This document shows, piece by piece, positions 1 through 8,018 of a stretch of DNA of 64,000 bases (the stretch's first letter is position 1; the number at the start of each line of letters is the position of its first letter). This stretch comes from an uncultured Lachnospiraceae bacterium (lineage in GTDB: Bacteria; Bacillota; Clostridia; Lachnospirales; Lachnospiraceae), in NCBI GenBank assembly GCA_934351255.1, contig CAKRJH010000012.1, forward strand, positions 19,733 through 83,732, in the 5' to 3' direction. Position numbers and translations under genes: made by a program. The notes beneath the pieces are model-generated. The model did no database searches. It was not told the DNA's origin and worked only from the letters and a program-made list of their open reading frames with translations.

Positions 1-116
1 TCCAGAATGTGATCCGCCGTCTGGCGTATGCTGATCGTCCCGTGATGATCCAGTTCCTGCGGCAGATACACCACCATCGTATCTCCCTTCATCTCAAAAT
101 GAATTTCCTGTTCCAA
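1..116 (-). CDS. STAS-domain anti-anti-sigma factor, SpoIIAA-like (5' part only)
   Basis: The gene runs off the left edge, leaving 38 codons. The start is a TTG at 116: GGAG at 123-126 lies 6 bases upstream, and the downstream ATG at 92 lacks a good ribosome binding site. The peptide contains VVYLPQELDHH, the signature of the first strand and turn of STAS anti-sigma antagonists such as SpoIIAA. In that family a serine further on is phosphorylated by the anti-sigma kinase SpoIIAB; that part is outside the window. If it is spoIIAA, spoIIAB and sigF would be expected just beyond the left edge. The family call is good; the specific spoIIAA role is inferred. Confidence 0.6.
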   Translation of the reverse strand, partial: MEQEIHFEMKGDTMVVYLPQELDHHGTISIRQTADHIL

Positions 117-175
117 AATTTACTCCTTTCCGCACTGCACACATTGCACAGTTCTTTTACGGGAATTTTTAATAA

Positions 176-232
176 AAAAAGCAAAAAAATCCCCTGTCAG
201 AATTTACATATGGTCTGTAAATCTGACAGGGG
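176..232 (-). terminator. Rho-independent terminator of the zinc-ribbon/TPR gene
   Basis: A long inverted repeat (arms beginning CCCCTGTCAG at 191 and ending CTGACAGGGG at 232, each continuing into a matching A/T-rich part) is followed on the minus strand by two T runs between 190 and 173. It lies 28 bases beyond the stop of the gene at 260-1678. Confidence 0.85.
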
Positions 233-259
233 ATCCTGTCCTTATCCCGATCTCTGTGA

Positions 260-1678
260 TTACATTCCCATCTCTTTGAGACGTGCCTGCGCTTCCGCTA
301 CACGCTCGGAATCCGGATAATCGTTGATGATCTGGTCATAGTATTCTTTTGCCTTGTCATTGTCTCCCTTGCGCTGGTAGCAGCGTCCCAGGAAATACAT
401 GGCATCTGTGTTGGTCTCATCATAATCCAGCGACTTCAAAAGCAGGGTGATCGCTTCGTCATAATCCTGTTTGCCGACATAAGCCCCCTCTCCGTTGTAG
501 CAGTCCCTTCCCTGTTCAAAATAGGTCGTGGACGCATCCGAAGATACACTCTTGGTTAATTTCTTGTAGAGCTTTTTGGAGATCTTGGTCGTAAACGATC
601 CATCCTTGATCTTGGCCAGGCTCTCTGCCATCGCCGTGACATCTCCCGCCACGCTGTACTGATAGGCATCCAGCAGATTGTCATAATCCTCGGTGTTGGC
701 ACTGCTCTGGGACGCCTCAAGCTGTCCCTGCAGTTTTTCGACCTGTTTTTTGAGGTTTGTATTCTCATTCTTCAGGGTCGAAGTATCGCTGTCCTCTGTC
801 GCCAGTTTCTCACTGTACTGCTTAAAGTTCGCATTCGTCGCCTCATTGGCATTCTTGATCATCTGTGGCAGAATCAGAAAACGCATGAGTACCACGCCGA
901 TGACCACACCCAGCAGGATCTGCAGAAACGGCATAATAAACGGTTTCTCCTCCTTGTACAGCGTGATCGGCTTGTAGGCATCTGTATCCACCTTCGGGAT
1001 ATTAGCCTGTGCTGTGTTGTCCGCCTTGGGCGTCAGCAACTTCTCACGCTTCACCTTGACATCGGAAAGCTCCTTGAGATAGCGCAGCGTCGTCGTGTTA
1101 TTGATATCCACGGTGCTGATATTCTTGAGCAGCTTGTACGCCTTGACACGGTTTTCTTTTTTGCCGGTCTGCATGTACAAAAGTGCCAGAAGCTGATGTG
1201 CTCTCACAAAATGCGGGTTCATGCCGACTACCTTGCGAAGCTGGATGATCGCCATATCCTCATCTCCTGTCAATGCAGAAGACAGTGCAAAGTTATATTT
1301 CTTGATCGTCTGATTATAGTTCTCCAGTTTGTTAGGATTCGTCTGAACCTGGGAAATATAATAATCTGCCTCGTTGTTGTCAGGATGGAAATGCTTGCTG
1401 ATGATCCACTCTCTGAGTCCGGAGACAATCTCCCCCTCCTCATAATAGATCAGTCCCAGCAGATTTCTGGCCTGCATATGCTGCTTGTACAGCTTCAGAC
1501 AGGTCGTCAGGGAAGACACCGCGCCGGACAGATCACGGATCTGTGCACGCTGCAGTCCCTCATTGTAAAAACTATTGGCCAGACCGTAGACCTGACGAAA
1601 TCTCTTCAGGTCCTGGCCACAATTCTCGCAGCGGCGCTTCTGAAACGACAGCTGCGCATCACATCTTGGACAATTCAT
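260..1678 (-). CDS. Zinc-ribbon and TPR-repeat membrane protein, function unknown
   Basis: 472 aa. The N-terminus is a zinc ribbon (C3-x2-C6 and C17-x2-C20), followed by helical TPR-like repeats over about residues 27-200. A charged linker leads to one hydrophobic segment at about 248-270, a predicted coiled coil at about 295-325 (repeated LKNENTNLKKQ-type heptads), and a second TPR block at about 385-470 containing YFLGRCYQRKGDNDKAKEYY. This suggests a membrane-tethered scaffold with TPR surfaces on both sides of the segment; partners cannot be read from sequence. A 54-aa gene ends 2 bases upstream of its start, so the two are probably one operon. No enzymatic motif is visible. Confidence 0.8.
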   Translation of the reverse strand: MNCPRCDAQLSFQKRRCENCGQDLKRFRQVYGLANSFYNEGLQRAQIRDLSGAVSSLTTCLKLYKQHMQARNLLGLIYYEEGEIVSGLREWIISKHFHPDNNEADYYISQVQTNPNKLENYNQTIKKYNFALSSALTGDEDMAIIQLRKVVGMNPHFVRAHQLLALLYMQTGKKENRVKAYKLLKNISTVDINNTTTLRYLKELSDVKVKREKLLTPKADNTAQANIPKVDTDAYKPITLYKEEKPFIMPFLQILLGVVIGVVLMRFLILPQMIKNANEATNANFKQYSEKLATEDSDTSTLKNENTNLKKQVEKLQGQLEASQSSANTEDYDNLLDAYQYSVAGDVTAMAESLAKIKDGSFTTKISKKLYKKLTKSVSSDASTTYFEQGRDCYNGEGAYVGKQDYDEAITLLLKSLDYDETNTDAMYFLGRCYQRKGDNDKAKEYYDQIINDYPDSERVAEAQARLKEMGM

Positions 1679-1680
1679 GA

Positions 1681-1845
1681 TTATTCCTCTTCCTTTTTGC
1701 GTCTGCCACTGTTTCCTGCGTTCTCCTCCACAATCTTCTGGAGCAGATCCACTACGTCGTCTGTGCTGTTGTTATATATGGCGTCCTCCACCTGTTCCAC
1801 TTCCAGGCTCGGCTGAAATTTCTTTAACTCTGCTTCAAAATCCAT
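1681..1845 (-). CDS. 54-aa acidic small protein, unknown
   Basis: A 54-aa reading frame starts at ATG 1845 with AGGAGG 8-9 bases upstream and stops just before the start of the zinc-ribbon/TPR gene. The product begins MDFEAELKKFQPSLEVEQVE and ends in a basic/acidic tail RRKKEEE. It is highly charged, has no cysteine and no membrane segment, and looks helical. The strong ribosome binding site and the 2-base gap to the next gene support a real gene cotranscribed with it. Function not recognised; it may be a partner of the TPR protein. Confidence 0.65.
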   Translation of the reverse strand: MDFEAELKKFQPSLEVEQVEDAIYNNSTDDVVDLLQKIVEENAGNSGRRKKEEE

Positions 1846-1877
1846 ACTATATTACCTCCTGAATCTGTTCAATTCCT

Positions 1878-1906
1878 AATCTATCGCAAATATCGACATA
1901 CTTCAA
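1878..1906 (-). promoter_or_regulatory. Candidate sigma-A promoter for the small protein/TPR operon
   Basis: TTGAAG (1901-1906), 17-base spacer, TAGATT (1878-1883), just upstream of the 54-aa gene and inside the short gap after the valS stop. Match is moderate. Confidence 0.4.
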
Positions 1907-1910
1907 GACA

Positions 1911-4559
1911 TTATTTGGATAACGCGGCAAGTTCTGCCTCCACCTTTTCCATCATGGCAGTGTATTTCTCCAGTTTTGCTCTCTCCTCGGCAACCTTTGC
2001 CTCCGGAGCCTTGCTCAGGAAACGCTCATTGTTTAACATTCCGTTGACACGGGCAAGCTCACCGGTCAGCTTCTTCTTTTCCTTGGTCAGTCTCTCGATC
2101 TCTTTCTCAAAATCTACGAGATCGGCAAGTGGCATATAGGCAGTTACCTTGTCTGTCACGACAGAAACCGCATCGGATTCAATGCCGGCCTTATCCGTCT
2201 GGATCACTACCTCAGAGGCATTGATCATGTGCTCGTACGCTGACCGGCACCGGCTCAGTGCATCTGCCACCTCCTGGTCTGCCACCAGATACACCTTTGC
2301 CTTGCGGGAGTTGACTACATTCATCTCCGCACGGCGGTTACGGATACCGCGCACAACATTCTGTACGGTCTCCATGATCTCCTCATCCTGTGGAGCATTC
2401 CACTCCTCACGGTACTGCGGCCAGGTGCTGATCATGATCGATGGCTCCTCAGACTGCAGTGTACAGAAGATTTCCTCTGTGATAAATGGCATATATGGAT
2501 GCAGAAGTTTCAATGTCTGGATCAGTACGGTGCGCAGTGTCCAGAATGCCGCATTGGCAGATTCCGGTGCCTCCTCCTTGGCAAACAGTCTTGGCTTAAC
2601 GACCTCGATATACCAGTCGCAGAACTCGGTCCATGCAAAGTCATAGATCTTCTGCACGGCAATACCAAGCTCGAATTTCTCCATATTGTCGGTGACATCC
2701 TTGGCCAGGGTATTGACCTTGGAGAGGATCCATTTGTCCTCTGCCGCCAGATTCTCATACTGTGGCTCGCTGATCTCCTGGTCTCCCAGATGCATCATGA
2801 TGAAACGGGATGCATTCCAGATCTTGTTGGCAAAGTTACGGCTTGCCTCCACACGCTCCCAGTAGAAACGCATGTCATTGCCCGGTGCATTACCTGTGAT
2901 AAGCGTGAAGCGCAGCGCATCGGCACCATATTTGTCGATCACTTCCAGCGGATCGATTCCATTGCCCAGAGACTTGCTCATCTTGCGGCCCTGGTCATCA
3001 CGCACCAGACCATGGAACAGTACAGTGTGGAATGGCAGTTTGCCGGTGTGCTCAATGCCGGAGAATACCATACGGATCACCCAGAAGAAGATAATATCAT
3101 ATCCTGTGACCAGAACGTCGGTCGGATAGAAGTAATCATAATCCTCGGTATCCTTTGGCCAGCCCAGTGTGGAGAATGGCCAGAGTGCTGAGGAGAACCA
3201 GGTATCCAGGGTATCCTCATCCTGTTTGAAATGGTTCTTGCCACATTTCGGACATACGGTCGGTGCCTCCTTGGCTACCACAACCTCACCACAGTCCTGG
3301 CAGTAGTATGCCGGGATACGATGTCCCCACCAGAGCTGACGTGAAATACACCAGTCGCGGATATTCTCCAGCCAGTTATAGTAGGTTTTGTCCATGCGCT
3401 CCGGAATCAGATGAAGTTCTCCGCTCTTTACAGCCTCCATGGCAGGCTCTGCCAGTTTCTGCATCGCAACAAACCACTGTGGCTTGATCATTGGTTCTAC
3501 AGCTGTCTTGCAACGATCATGGGTACCGACACTGTGCACCAGATCTTCGGTCTCCACCAGAAGTCCCTGTGCATCCAGATCCTCCAGCATGACCTTTCTG
3601 GCCTCGTAGCGGTCCATTCCCGCATATTTTCCACCGATGGCTGCAATCGTTCCATCGTCATTTAACATATTGATCTCCGGAAGATTATGACGCTTTCCAA
3701 CCTCGTAATCGTTCGGGTCATGTGCCGGTGTGATCTTTACGACACCGGTTCCTTTTTCCATGTCCGCATGCTCATCGGCGATGACAGGGATCTGGCGTCC
3801 GGTCAATGGCAGTTCTACCATCTTGCCGATCAGATCCTGATAGCGCTCATCTTCCGCATTGACTGCGACAGCACTGTCGCCCAGCAGCGTCTCCGGACGG
3901 GTCGTAGCCACCTCCAGAAAACGTCCCGGCTGTCCTACTACCGGATAATTGATGTGCCAGAAATGTCCCGGCATATCCACATGCTCTACCTCGGCGTCAC
4001 TGATGGAGGTCTGGCAGACCGGACACCAGTTGATCAGACGGGAGCCCTTGTAGATCAGTCCTTTATCATAGAGCTTGACAAAAACATCCTTGACGGCCTC
4101 AGAGCAGCCCTCGTCCATGGTGAAACGCTCTCTGTCCCAGTCAGCAGAAGATCCCAGTCTCTTTAACTGGTTGATGATACGTCCGCCGTACTCATCCTTC
4201 CACTCCCAGGCGCGCTTGAGGAATCCCTCGCGTCCCAGATCCGCCTTATCAATACCCTGCTCTTTGAGGGCGTTGATGATCTTAACCTCTGTCGCAATGC
4301 TGGCATGATCGGTTCCAGGCTGCCAGAGGGCATTATAGCCCTGCATACGCTTGAAACGGATCAGAATATCCTGCATGGTGTTGTCCAGTGCATGTCCCAT
4401 ATGAAGCTGTCCGGTAATATTCGGAGGAGGCATCACGATCGTAAACGGTTTCTTGCTGCGATCTACCTCGGCATGGAAATATCCTTCCTTCTGCCAGCGC
4501 TCATAGGTGCGGCCTTCGATCTCGGCCGGGTTATAGTTTTTCTCAAGTTCTTTTGCCAT
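1911..4559 (-). CDS. valS: Valyl-tRNA synthetase
   Basis: 882 aa, the usual length. It charges tRNA-Val. The class I signature appears as PPPNITGQLHMGHA (HIGH motif) and GRKMSKSLGNG (KMSKS motif), with the large editing domain between them and a zinc-like CPKCGKNHF stretch. The C-terminus carries the valyl-specific coiled-coil arm (EKEIERLTKEKKKLTGEL). The ATG at 4559 was chosen because it has AGGA upstream and opens the typical MAKELEKNYNP; an upstream in-frame ATG at 4583 has no ribosome binding site and lies in the T-box terminator region. Expression is controlled by the T-box leader directly upstream. Confidence 0.97.
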   Translation of the reverse strand: MAKELEKNYNPAEIEGRTYERWQKEGYFHAEVDRSKKPFTIVMPPPNITGQLHMGHALDNTMQDILIRFKRMQGYNALWQPGTDHASIATEVKIINALKEQGIDKADLGREGFLKRAWEWKDEYGGRIINQLKRLGSSADWDRERFTMDEGCSEAVKDVFVKLYDKGLIYKGSRLINWCPVCQTSISDAEVEHVDMPGHFWHINYPVVGQPGRFLEVATTRPETLLGDSAVAVNAEDERYQDLIGKMVELPLTGRQIPVIADEHADMEKGTGVVKITPAHDPNDYEVGKRHNLPEINMLNDDGTIAAIGGKYAGMDRYEARKVMLEDLDAQGLLVETEDLVHSVGTHDRCKTAVEPMIKPQWFVAMQKLAEPAMEAVKSGELHLIPERMDKTYYNWLENIRDWCISRQLWWGHRIPAYYCQDCGEVVVAKEAPTVCPKCGKNHFKQDEDTLDTWFSSALWPFSTLGWPKDTEDYDYFYPTDVLVTGYDIIFFWVIRMVFSGIEHTGKLPFHTVLFHGLVRDDQGRKMSKSLGNGIDPLEVIDKYGADALRFTLITGNAPGNDMRFYWERVEASRNFANKIWNASRFIMMHLGDQEISEPQYENLAAEDKWILSKVNTLAKDVTDNMEKFELGIAVQKIYDFAWTEFCDWYIEVVKPRLFAKEEAPESANAAFWTLRTVLIQTLKLLHPYMPFITEEIFCTLQSEEPSIMISTWPQYREEWNAPQDEEIMETVQNVVRGIRNRRAEMNVVNSRKAKVYLVADQEVADALSRCRSAYEHMINASEVVIQTDKAGIESDAVSVVTDKVTAYMPLADLVDFEKEIERLTKEKKKLTGELARVNGMLNNERFLSKAPEAKVAEERAKLEKYTAMMEKVEAELAALSK

Positions 4560-4584
4560 AGTAATCCTATATTCCTTTCTCATA

Positions 4585-4814
4585 TACTAAAACAGCCCTC
4601 TGCCGTCGAAACGGCAAAGGGCGAAATCTCGCGGTACCACCTTTGTTTGTCACTCACCATCGATAACGGGATGACCCGGTCACACCTACTGTCAGTTCAG
4701 CATGACTGCTCGGAAGCTACCTTCCATCCCTGCTCTTCCAGACAATCTTCCAGCCACGGATCGTCCTCTCTTGGGCAGCCGGGGATGTACTCCTCTTCTT
4801 CAACGCTCTAAGTA
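4585..4814 (-). promoter_or_regulatory. T-box leader controlling valS
   Basis: The minus-strand RNA carries the T-box core AAGGTGGTACCGCG (4630-4643), followed by a 12-bp terminator stem (4595-4622, tetraloop TTCG-like) and a T-rich tract. In T-box RNAs uncharged tRNA pairs with a specifier codon in Stem I and with the core bulge, favouring the antiterminator. About 230 nt lie between the promoter and the terminator, the usual size. The specifier codon was not assigned with certainty; position before valS implies a valine codon. Confidence 0.92.
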
Positions 4815-4820
4815 ATCAAC

Positions 4821-4850
4821 ATAATACTAAAGATGCGGTATTTTTGTCAA
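4821..4850 (-). promoter_or_regulatory. Sigma-A promoter of the valS T-box transcript
   Basis: Perfect -35 TTGACA (4845-4850), 18-base spacer, -10 TATTAT (4821-4826). Predicted start near 4814 puts the whole T-box downstream. Confidence 0.75.
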
Positions 4851-4928
4851 GCCCATATACCATGTAAAGAGGCAGTGCTGTTTTGTGCAACACTGCCCCC
4901 TTACATGGATCTATACTCAGACTTCCGC

Positions 4929-5903
4929 TTACAGCCTTTCAAATGCCACAAAAATTCCCATATTATCTTTCATCTGTTCCAGCTCCTTTTTCAAAGCCTT
5001 GTCACTGCATCTGCCAGCCGCTTCTTTGTATGTCATCGCCTCAAGATGTACGGCAACCTTAGCTGTTTCAGCTTTCTGCGCTGCATTCCCCCGGTAATTG
5101 ATTTTGCAGGTAACCTGTGGACTGTCCAGCACTTCATTTTTAACGTCTGCCTCTGCGATAATCTCCTCATCCGTTGTGCCGGCACTATTATTCTCCCACA
5201 GCTGCTTGTAAAGCTCCCGGGACAATTTTTTCTCATCGCAGATTGCTACTTCAACATCCTTTCTATTCTGGTCCTTTGCAGAGATCGTAAAGGATTTGTA
5301 ATACTTCGCCTCTTTCTCATCTGCAGCATCCGGCTCAATCTCAATATCCACACCACTGCTAACCTGCTTTGGTTTCTCACACTCCTCTCCCTTAATCACA
5401 TAAGGCTTATTCTTGGGCTGCAGAATACGGAAACATCCTTTATTAACAGAATAGGTAATCGTATCCATATTCTTTCCCTCACATACCAAAGGAAGATCAA
5501 TCATATAACTGATCTCGTTGTTATCATTGGAACCACTCCATGCCTCTCCGGTAGTTCCCCCCGAGTAAATAACTGCCTGTGTCTCTCCTTTTTTCAGTTC
5601 CTTTACCTCGGCAGCTTTCACTTTCATTACAAAGCCATCTTCCACATTTGGAGACGGCTTGCCGGCAGACATGTCCGTTTTGTGGTACAAACCTGTATTG
5701 GATAATATCTGATCCGGCAGATTTCCAAAACCAATTCCCGCCACCAATGCCGCACATGCCACCAATGCGACAGTCGGTCTCACATAATTTTTCTTTTTCC
5801 TCATAGGATATTCCCCCTTTTCAAACCTGACTTTAATCTCATTGTCATCGACCTCCGGGGCAAGGGCCTGCTGTAAAATTTGGTCTAATTTTTCTTCCTT
5901 CAT
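4929..5903 (-). CDS. Membrane-bound anti-sigma factor-like protein
   Basis: 324 aa from ATG 5903, which has GGAGG 9 bases upstream located inside the 3' end of the sigma gene. A short cytoplasmic N-terminus (MKEEKLDQILQQALAPEVDD) precedes a single membrane segment at about residues 41-60 (VALVACAALVAGIGFG), then about 260 residues outside the membrane with a lysine-rich, beta-type composition. The sigma stop at 5905 and this start are one base apart, so translation is likely coupled. The topology and pairing are those of anti-sigma factors that sequester ECF sigma factors, resembling the DUF4179-like partners common in Lachnospiraceae; the exact family is uncertain. The input signal is unknown. 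Confidence 0.72.
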   Translation of the reverse strand: MKEEKLDQILQQALAPEVDDNEIKVRFEKGEYPMRKKKNYVRPTVALVACAALVAGIGFGNLPDQILSNTGLYHKTDMSAGKPSPNVEDGFVMKVKAAEVKELKKGETQAVIYSGGTTGEAWSGSNDNNEISYMIDLPLVCEGKNMDTITYSVNKGCFRILQPKNKPYVIKGEECEKPKQVSSGVDIEIEPDAADEKEAKYYKSFTISAKDQNRKDVEVAICDEKKLSRELYKQLWENNSAGTTDEEIIAEADVKNEVLDSPQVTCKINYRGNAAQKAETAKVAVHLEAMTYKEAAGRCSDKALKKELEQMKDNMGIFVAFERL

Positions 5904-5904
5904 A

Positions 5905-6480
5905 TTACGAATCCTCCATTTTTCGACAACCCCCGTCCTCCGGGCCATCAAGCATAATAACTGCCAATTTTGTTTTCAGAATACTCTTTGCTTTACGCAT
6001 CCGGCTTTTCACGGTACTTTCCGGAACATGCAGACATTCTGCAATTTCTTTAAACTTTAGTCCCGCAGAATAGTACAGGTAGACGACCTCGCGGTATTTT
6101 TGTGGTAATTCCTGTACCTGTTTCTGTACGATATCTCTCGTTTCTTTCTGCAAAAGCTGCTGCTCCGGTTCCTCCGAACTTTTCCCGGACATTTGGATTC
6201 CACCATTTTCCACATGTTTTTCGTAACTCTCAAACACTGCAATCCGGTGTCTCCATGCAAATTTTCTCCTTTTGTTTCTCCATATAAGGATGGCAACGGA
6301 TAACGCATAACTTTTCAAGGAATCCTTTTTATTTAATTTATCAACCTGTTCCCACAGTGTTAACATAGTGTCCTGGTAAAGATCATCCCCCTCTGTGCTT
6401 CCTCCCGCATTCATCCGGCAAAATCGCAGAATATCTTTTCCGTTCTCGGACACAAACTGATCAAATTCCCTTCTTGTCAC
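5905..6480 (-). CDS. ECF-type RNA polymerase sigma factor
   Basis: 191 aa. Region 2 is visible as DDLYQDTMLTLWEQVDKL (core binding and -10 recognition) and region 4 as LPQKYREVVYLYYSAGLKF followed by a helix-turn-helix EIAECLHVPESTVKSRMRKA. No region 1 or 3, as expected for ECF factors. The start codon is GTG at 6480, preceded by AAAGGAAAAGGA. It is followed at one base by its likely anti-sigma factor. ECF operons are often autoregulated, but no promoter of that type could be assigned here. Confidence 0.9.
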   Translation of the reverse strand: MTRREFDQFVSENGKDILRFCRMNAGGSTEGDDLYQDTMLTLWEQVDKLNKKDSLKSYALSVAILIWRNKRRKFAWRHRIAVFESYEKHVENGGIQMSGKSSEEPEQQLLQKETRDIVQKQVQELPQKYREVVYLYYSAGLKFKEIAECLHVPESTVKSRMRKAKSILKTKLAVIMLDGPEDGGCRKMEDS

Positions 6481-6618
6481 GTTTCCTTTTCCTTTCCTCT
6501 TCCCTTGACGTCTCGGTCAGAACCCTTACACCTCAATATTGTAATAACCTTGAAAAAAGTTTTAATATATCAATGAAATTTTTTCTTTTTTTATCATTTC
6601 GAAAAGTTTTTCTGCACG

Positions 6619-6647
6619 CAAAAAGGCAGTTCCTACCGGAACTGCCT
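6619..6647 (-). terminator. Terminator after rplT
   Basis: Minus-strand stem AGGCAGTTCC-GGTA-GGAACTGCCT (6624-6647) followed by TTTTT. It ends the infC-rpmI-rplT transcript before the sigma-factor operon. Confidence 0.9.
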
Positions 6648-6672
6648 CTGTATACGTCACTCAGATATAAAC

Positions 6673-7029
6673 TTATGCAAGTTTGCTCTTTGCAGCCTCA
6701 ACTAATGCTGCAAATCCCTCTGGATCAGAGATTGCCATCTCGGATAACATCTTACGGTTTACATCGATACCTGCTAACTTCAGGCCGTACATAAATCTGC
6801 TGTAAGACAGGCCGTTTACTCTGGCTGCTGCATTGATACGAGCGATCCATAACTGACGGAACTGTCTCTTCTTCTCCTTACGTCCTGCGAAGGAAGAAGT
6901 CAGAGCTCTCATAACAGACTGCTTTGCTACGCGGTACTGCTTGGATCTTGCTCCTCTGTAACCCTTTGCTAATTTTAATGTTCTATTGTGCTTTTTCTTT
7001 GCGTTTAATCCGCCTTTAATACGTGCCAT
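6673..7029 (-). CDS. rplT: 50S ribosomal protein L20
   Basis: 118 aa, standard length. The very basic N-terminal tail contains KGYRGARSKQYRVAKQSVMR and the globular part contains RQFRQLWIARINAAAR, both diagnostic of L20. It binds 23S rRNA early in large-subunit assembly. Third gene of the infC operon. In Bacillota L20 is also the repressor that binds the leader of this operon, and such a leader is present at 7826-7979. Confidence 0.98.
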   Translation of the reverse strand: MARIKGGLNAKKKHNRTLKLAKGYRGARSKQYRVAKQSVMRALTSSFAGRKEKKRQFRQLWIARINAAARVNGLSYSRFMYGLKLAGIDVNRKMLSEMAISDPEGFAALVEAAKSKLA

Positions 7030-7050
7030 GTTTCTTCTCCTCCTGTCTTA

Positions 7051-7248
7051 CTATGAATATGGTAATAAGCGCTTAGCTGCCTTTAAGTTTGTCTTATCCA
7101 GCTCTTCAGCCTTTCTTAAGTTTCTCTTTCTCTTGGTAGTCTTCTTGTTCAGAATGTGGCTCTTATAAGCCTTCATCTTCATGATCTTACCTGTTCCTGT
7201 TGTCTTGAAACGCTTTGCTGCAGCGCGCTTTGTCTTCATTTTTGGCAT
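7051..7248 (-). CDS. rpmI: 50S ribosomal protein L35
   Basis: 65 aa, Lys/Arg-rich, beginning MPKMKTKRAAAKRFKTTGTG, the conserved L35 N-terminus. Twenty-one bases separate it from rplT and 31 from infC, so it is the middle gene of infC-rpmI-rplT. Strong ribosome binding site AAGGAGG before the ATG. Confidence 0.98.
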   Translation of the reverse strand: MPKMKTKRAAAKRFKTTGTGKIMKMKAYKSHILNKKTTKRKRNLRKAEELDKTNLKAAKRLLPYS

Positions 7249-7279
7249 GATGATTCCTCCTTAACATTTGTTTGTATGA

Positions 7280-7798
7280 TTACTGTCTTTTCTCAGACAA
7301 AAACATCACCATGGATCTTCCTTCCATCTTTGGTGCCTTGTCTACCACTGCAATATCCTGCAGTTTCTCATAGAAACTGTCCAGGATCTGCTTGCTGTAA
7401 TTGATATGAGCCAGCTCACGTCCACGGAAACGAAGTGTAACCTTGACCCTGTCACCCTTGGAGATAAACTTGCGGGCCTGATTTGCCTTGGTATTCAAAT
7501 CGTTCACATCGATGTTTGGAGACAGGCGTACTTCCTTGACCTCCATAGTCTTCTGTTTTCTCTTGGACTCCTTCTCTCGACGGGTCTTCTCATAACGATA
7601 CTTTCCATACTCGATGATCTTGCATACCGGCGGTTTTGCATTTGGCGCGATCTTGATCAGATCCAGTCCTGCATCTCTCGCCATCTTCATCGCTTCTTTG
7701 GCAGACATAACGCCAAGCTGTTCGCCGTTCTCTCCGACGACACGCACCTCGCGGTCTCTGATCTGCTCGTTTACCTGCTCATAATCCTGCTTGCTAAT
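7280..7798 (-). CDS. infC: Translation initiation factor IF-3, AUU start
   Basis: 172 aa. The N-terminal domain (VNEQIRDREVRVVGENGEQL) and C-terminal domain (KEVRLSPNIDVNDLNTKANQ, RFRGRELAHINY) are both complete. The start is an ATT codon at 7796-7798: GGAGG lies 9 bases upstream, it opens with ISKQDYEQVNEQIRD, the length matches other IF-3 proteins, and no ATG or GTG lies nearby with a binding site. AUU starts let IF-3, which rejects non-canonical start codons, limit its own synthesis; this is established for E. coli and known in Bacillus relatives. Transcription is further controlled by the L20-type leader. Confidence 0.95.
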   Translation of the reverse strand: MSKQDYEQVNEQIRDREVRVVGENGEQLGVMSAKEAMKMARDAGLDLIKIAPNAKPPVCKIIEYGKYRYEKTRREKESKRKQKTMEVKEVRLSPNIDVNDLNTKANQARKFISKGDRVKVTLRFRGRELAHINYSKQILDSFYEKLQDIAVVDKAPKMEGRSMVMFLSEKRQ

Positions 7799-7825
7799 GG
7801 TCCTGCACCTCCAAACTGATTTTGC

Positions 7826-7979
7826 ATGAAAAAAGTGGATGAACAAAGTCGTCATCCACTGTCATAATCAATCAACCGAGCTGCGCCAATACGCAGGAAA
7901 ATTGAAAACTATAAACCCGAGTCGCCGATGCGCTGAGGTGAGAGTGGATCCTCTACTTTGTTGTCTCTGTTTACACAGC
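7826..7979 (-). promoter_or_regulatory. L20-type autoregulatory leader of infC-rpmI-rplT
   Basis: About 150 nt between the promoter and infC. Near its 3' end is an intrinsic terminator: AGTGGATG paired with CATCCACT (7832-7860), followed by T6. Upstream in the leader the segment ATCCACT (complement of 7943-7949) can pair with the 5' arm AGTGGAT of that terminator, forming an antiterminator. This architecture, position and operon content match the Rfam-type L20 leader, in which L20 binding favours termination. Confidence 0.85.
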
Positions 7980-7985
7980 ACGAAT

Positions 7986-8014
7986 ATCATATCAGACTCC
8001 AACAATCTTGTCAA
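7986..8014 (-). promoter_or_regulatory. Sigma-A promoter of infC operon
   Basis: Perfect -35 TTGACA (8009-8014), 17-base spacer, -10 TATGAT (7986-7991). It begins four bases after the stop of the upstream TPR gene, so that gene's transcript reads into this promoter. Confidence 0.85.
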
Positions 8015-8018
8015 GCAT

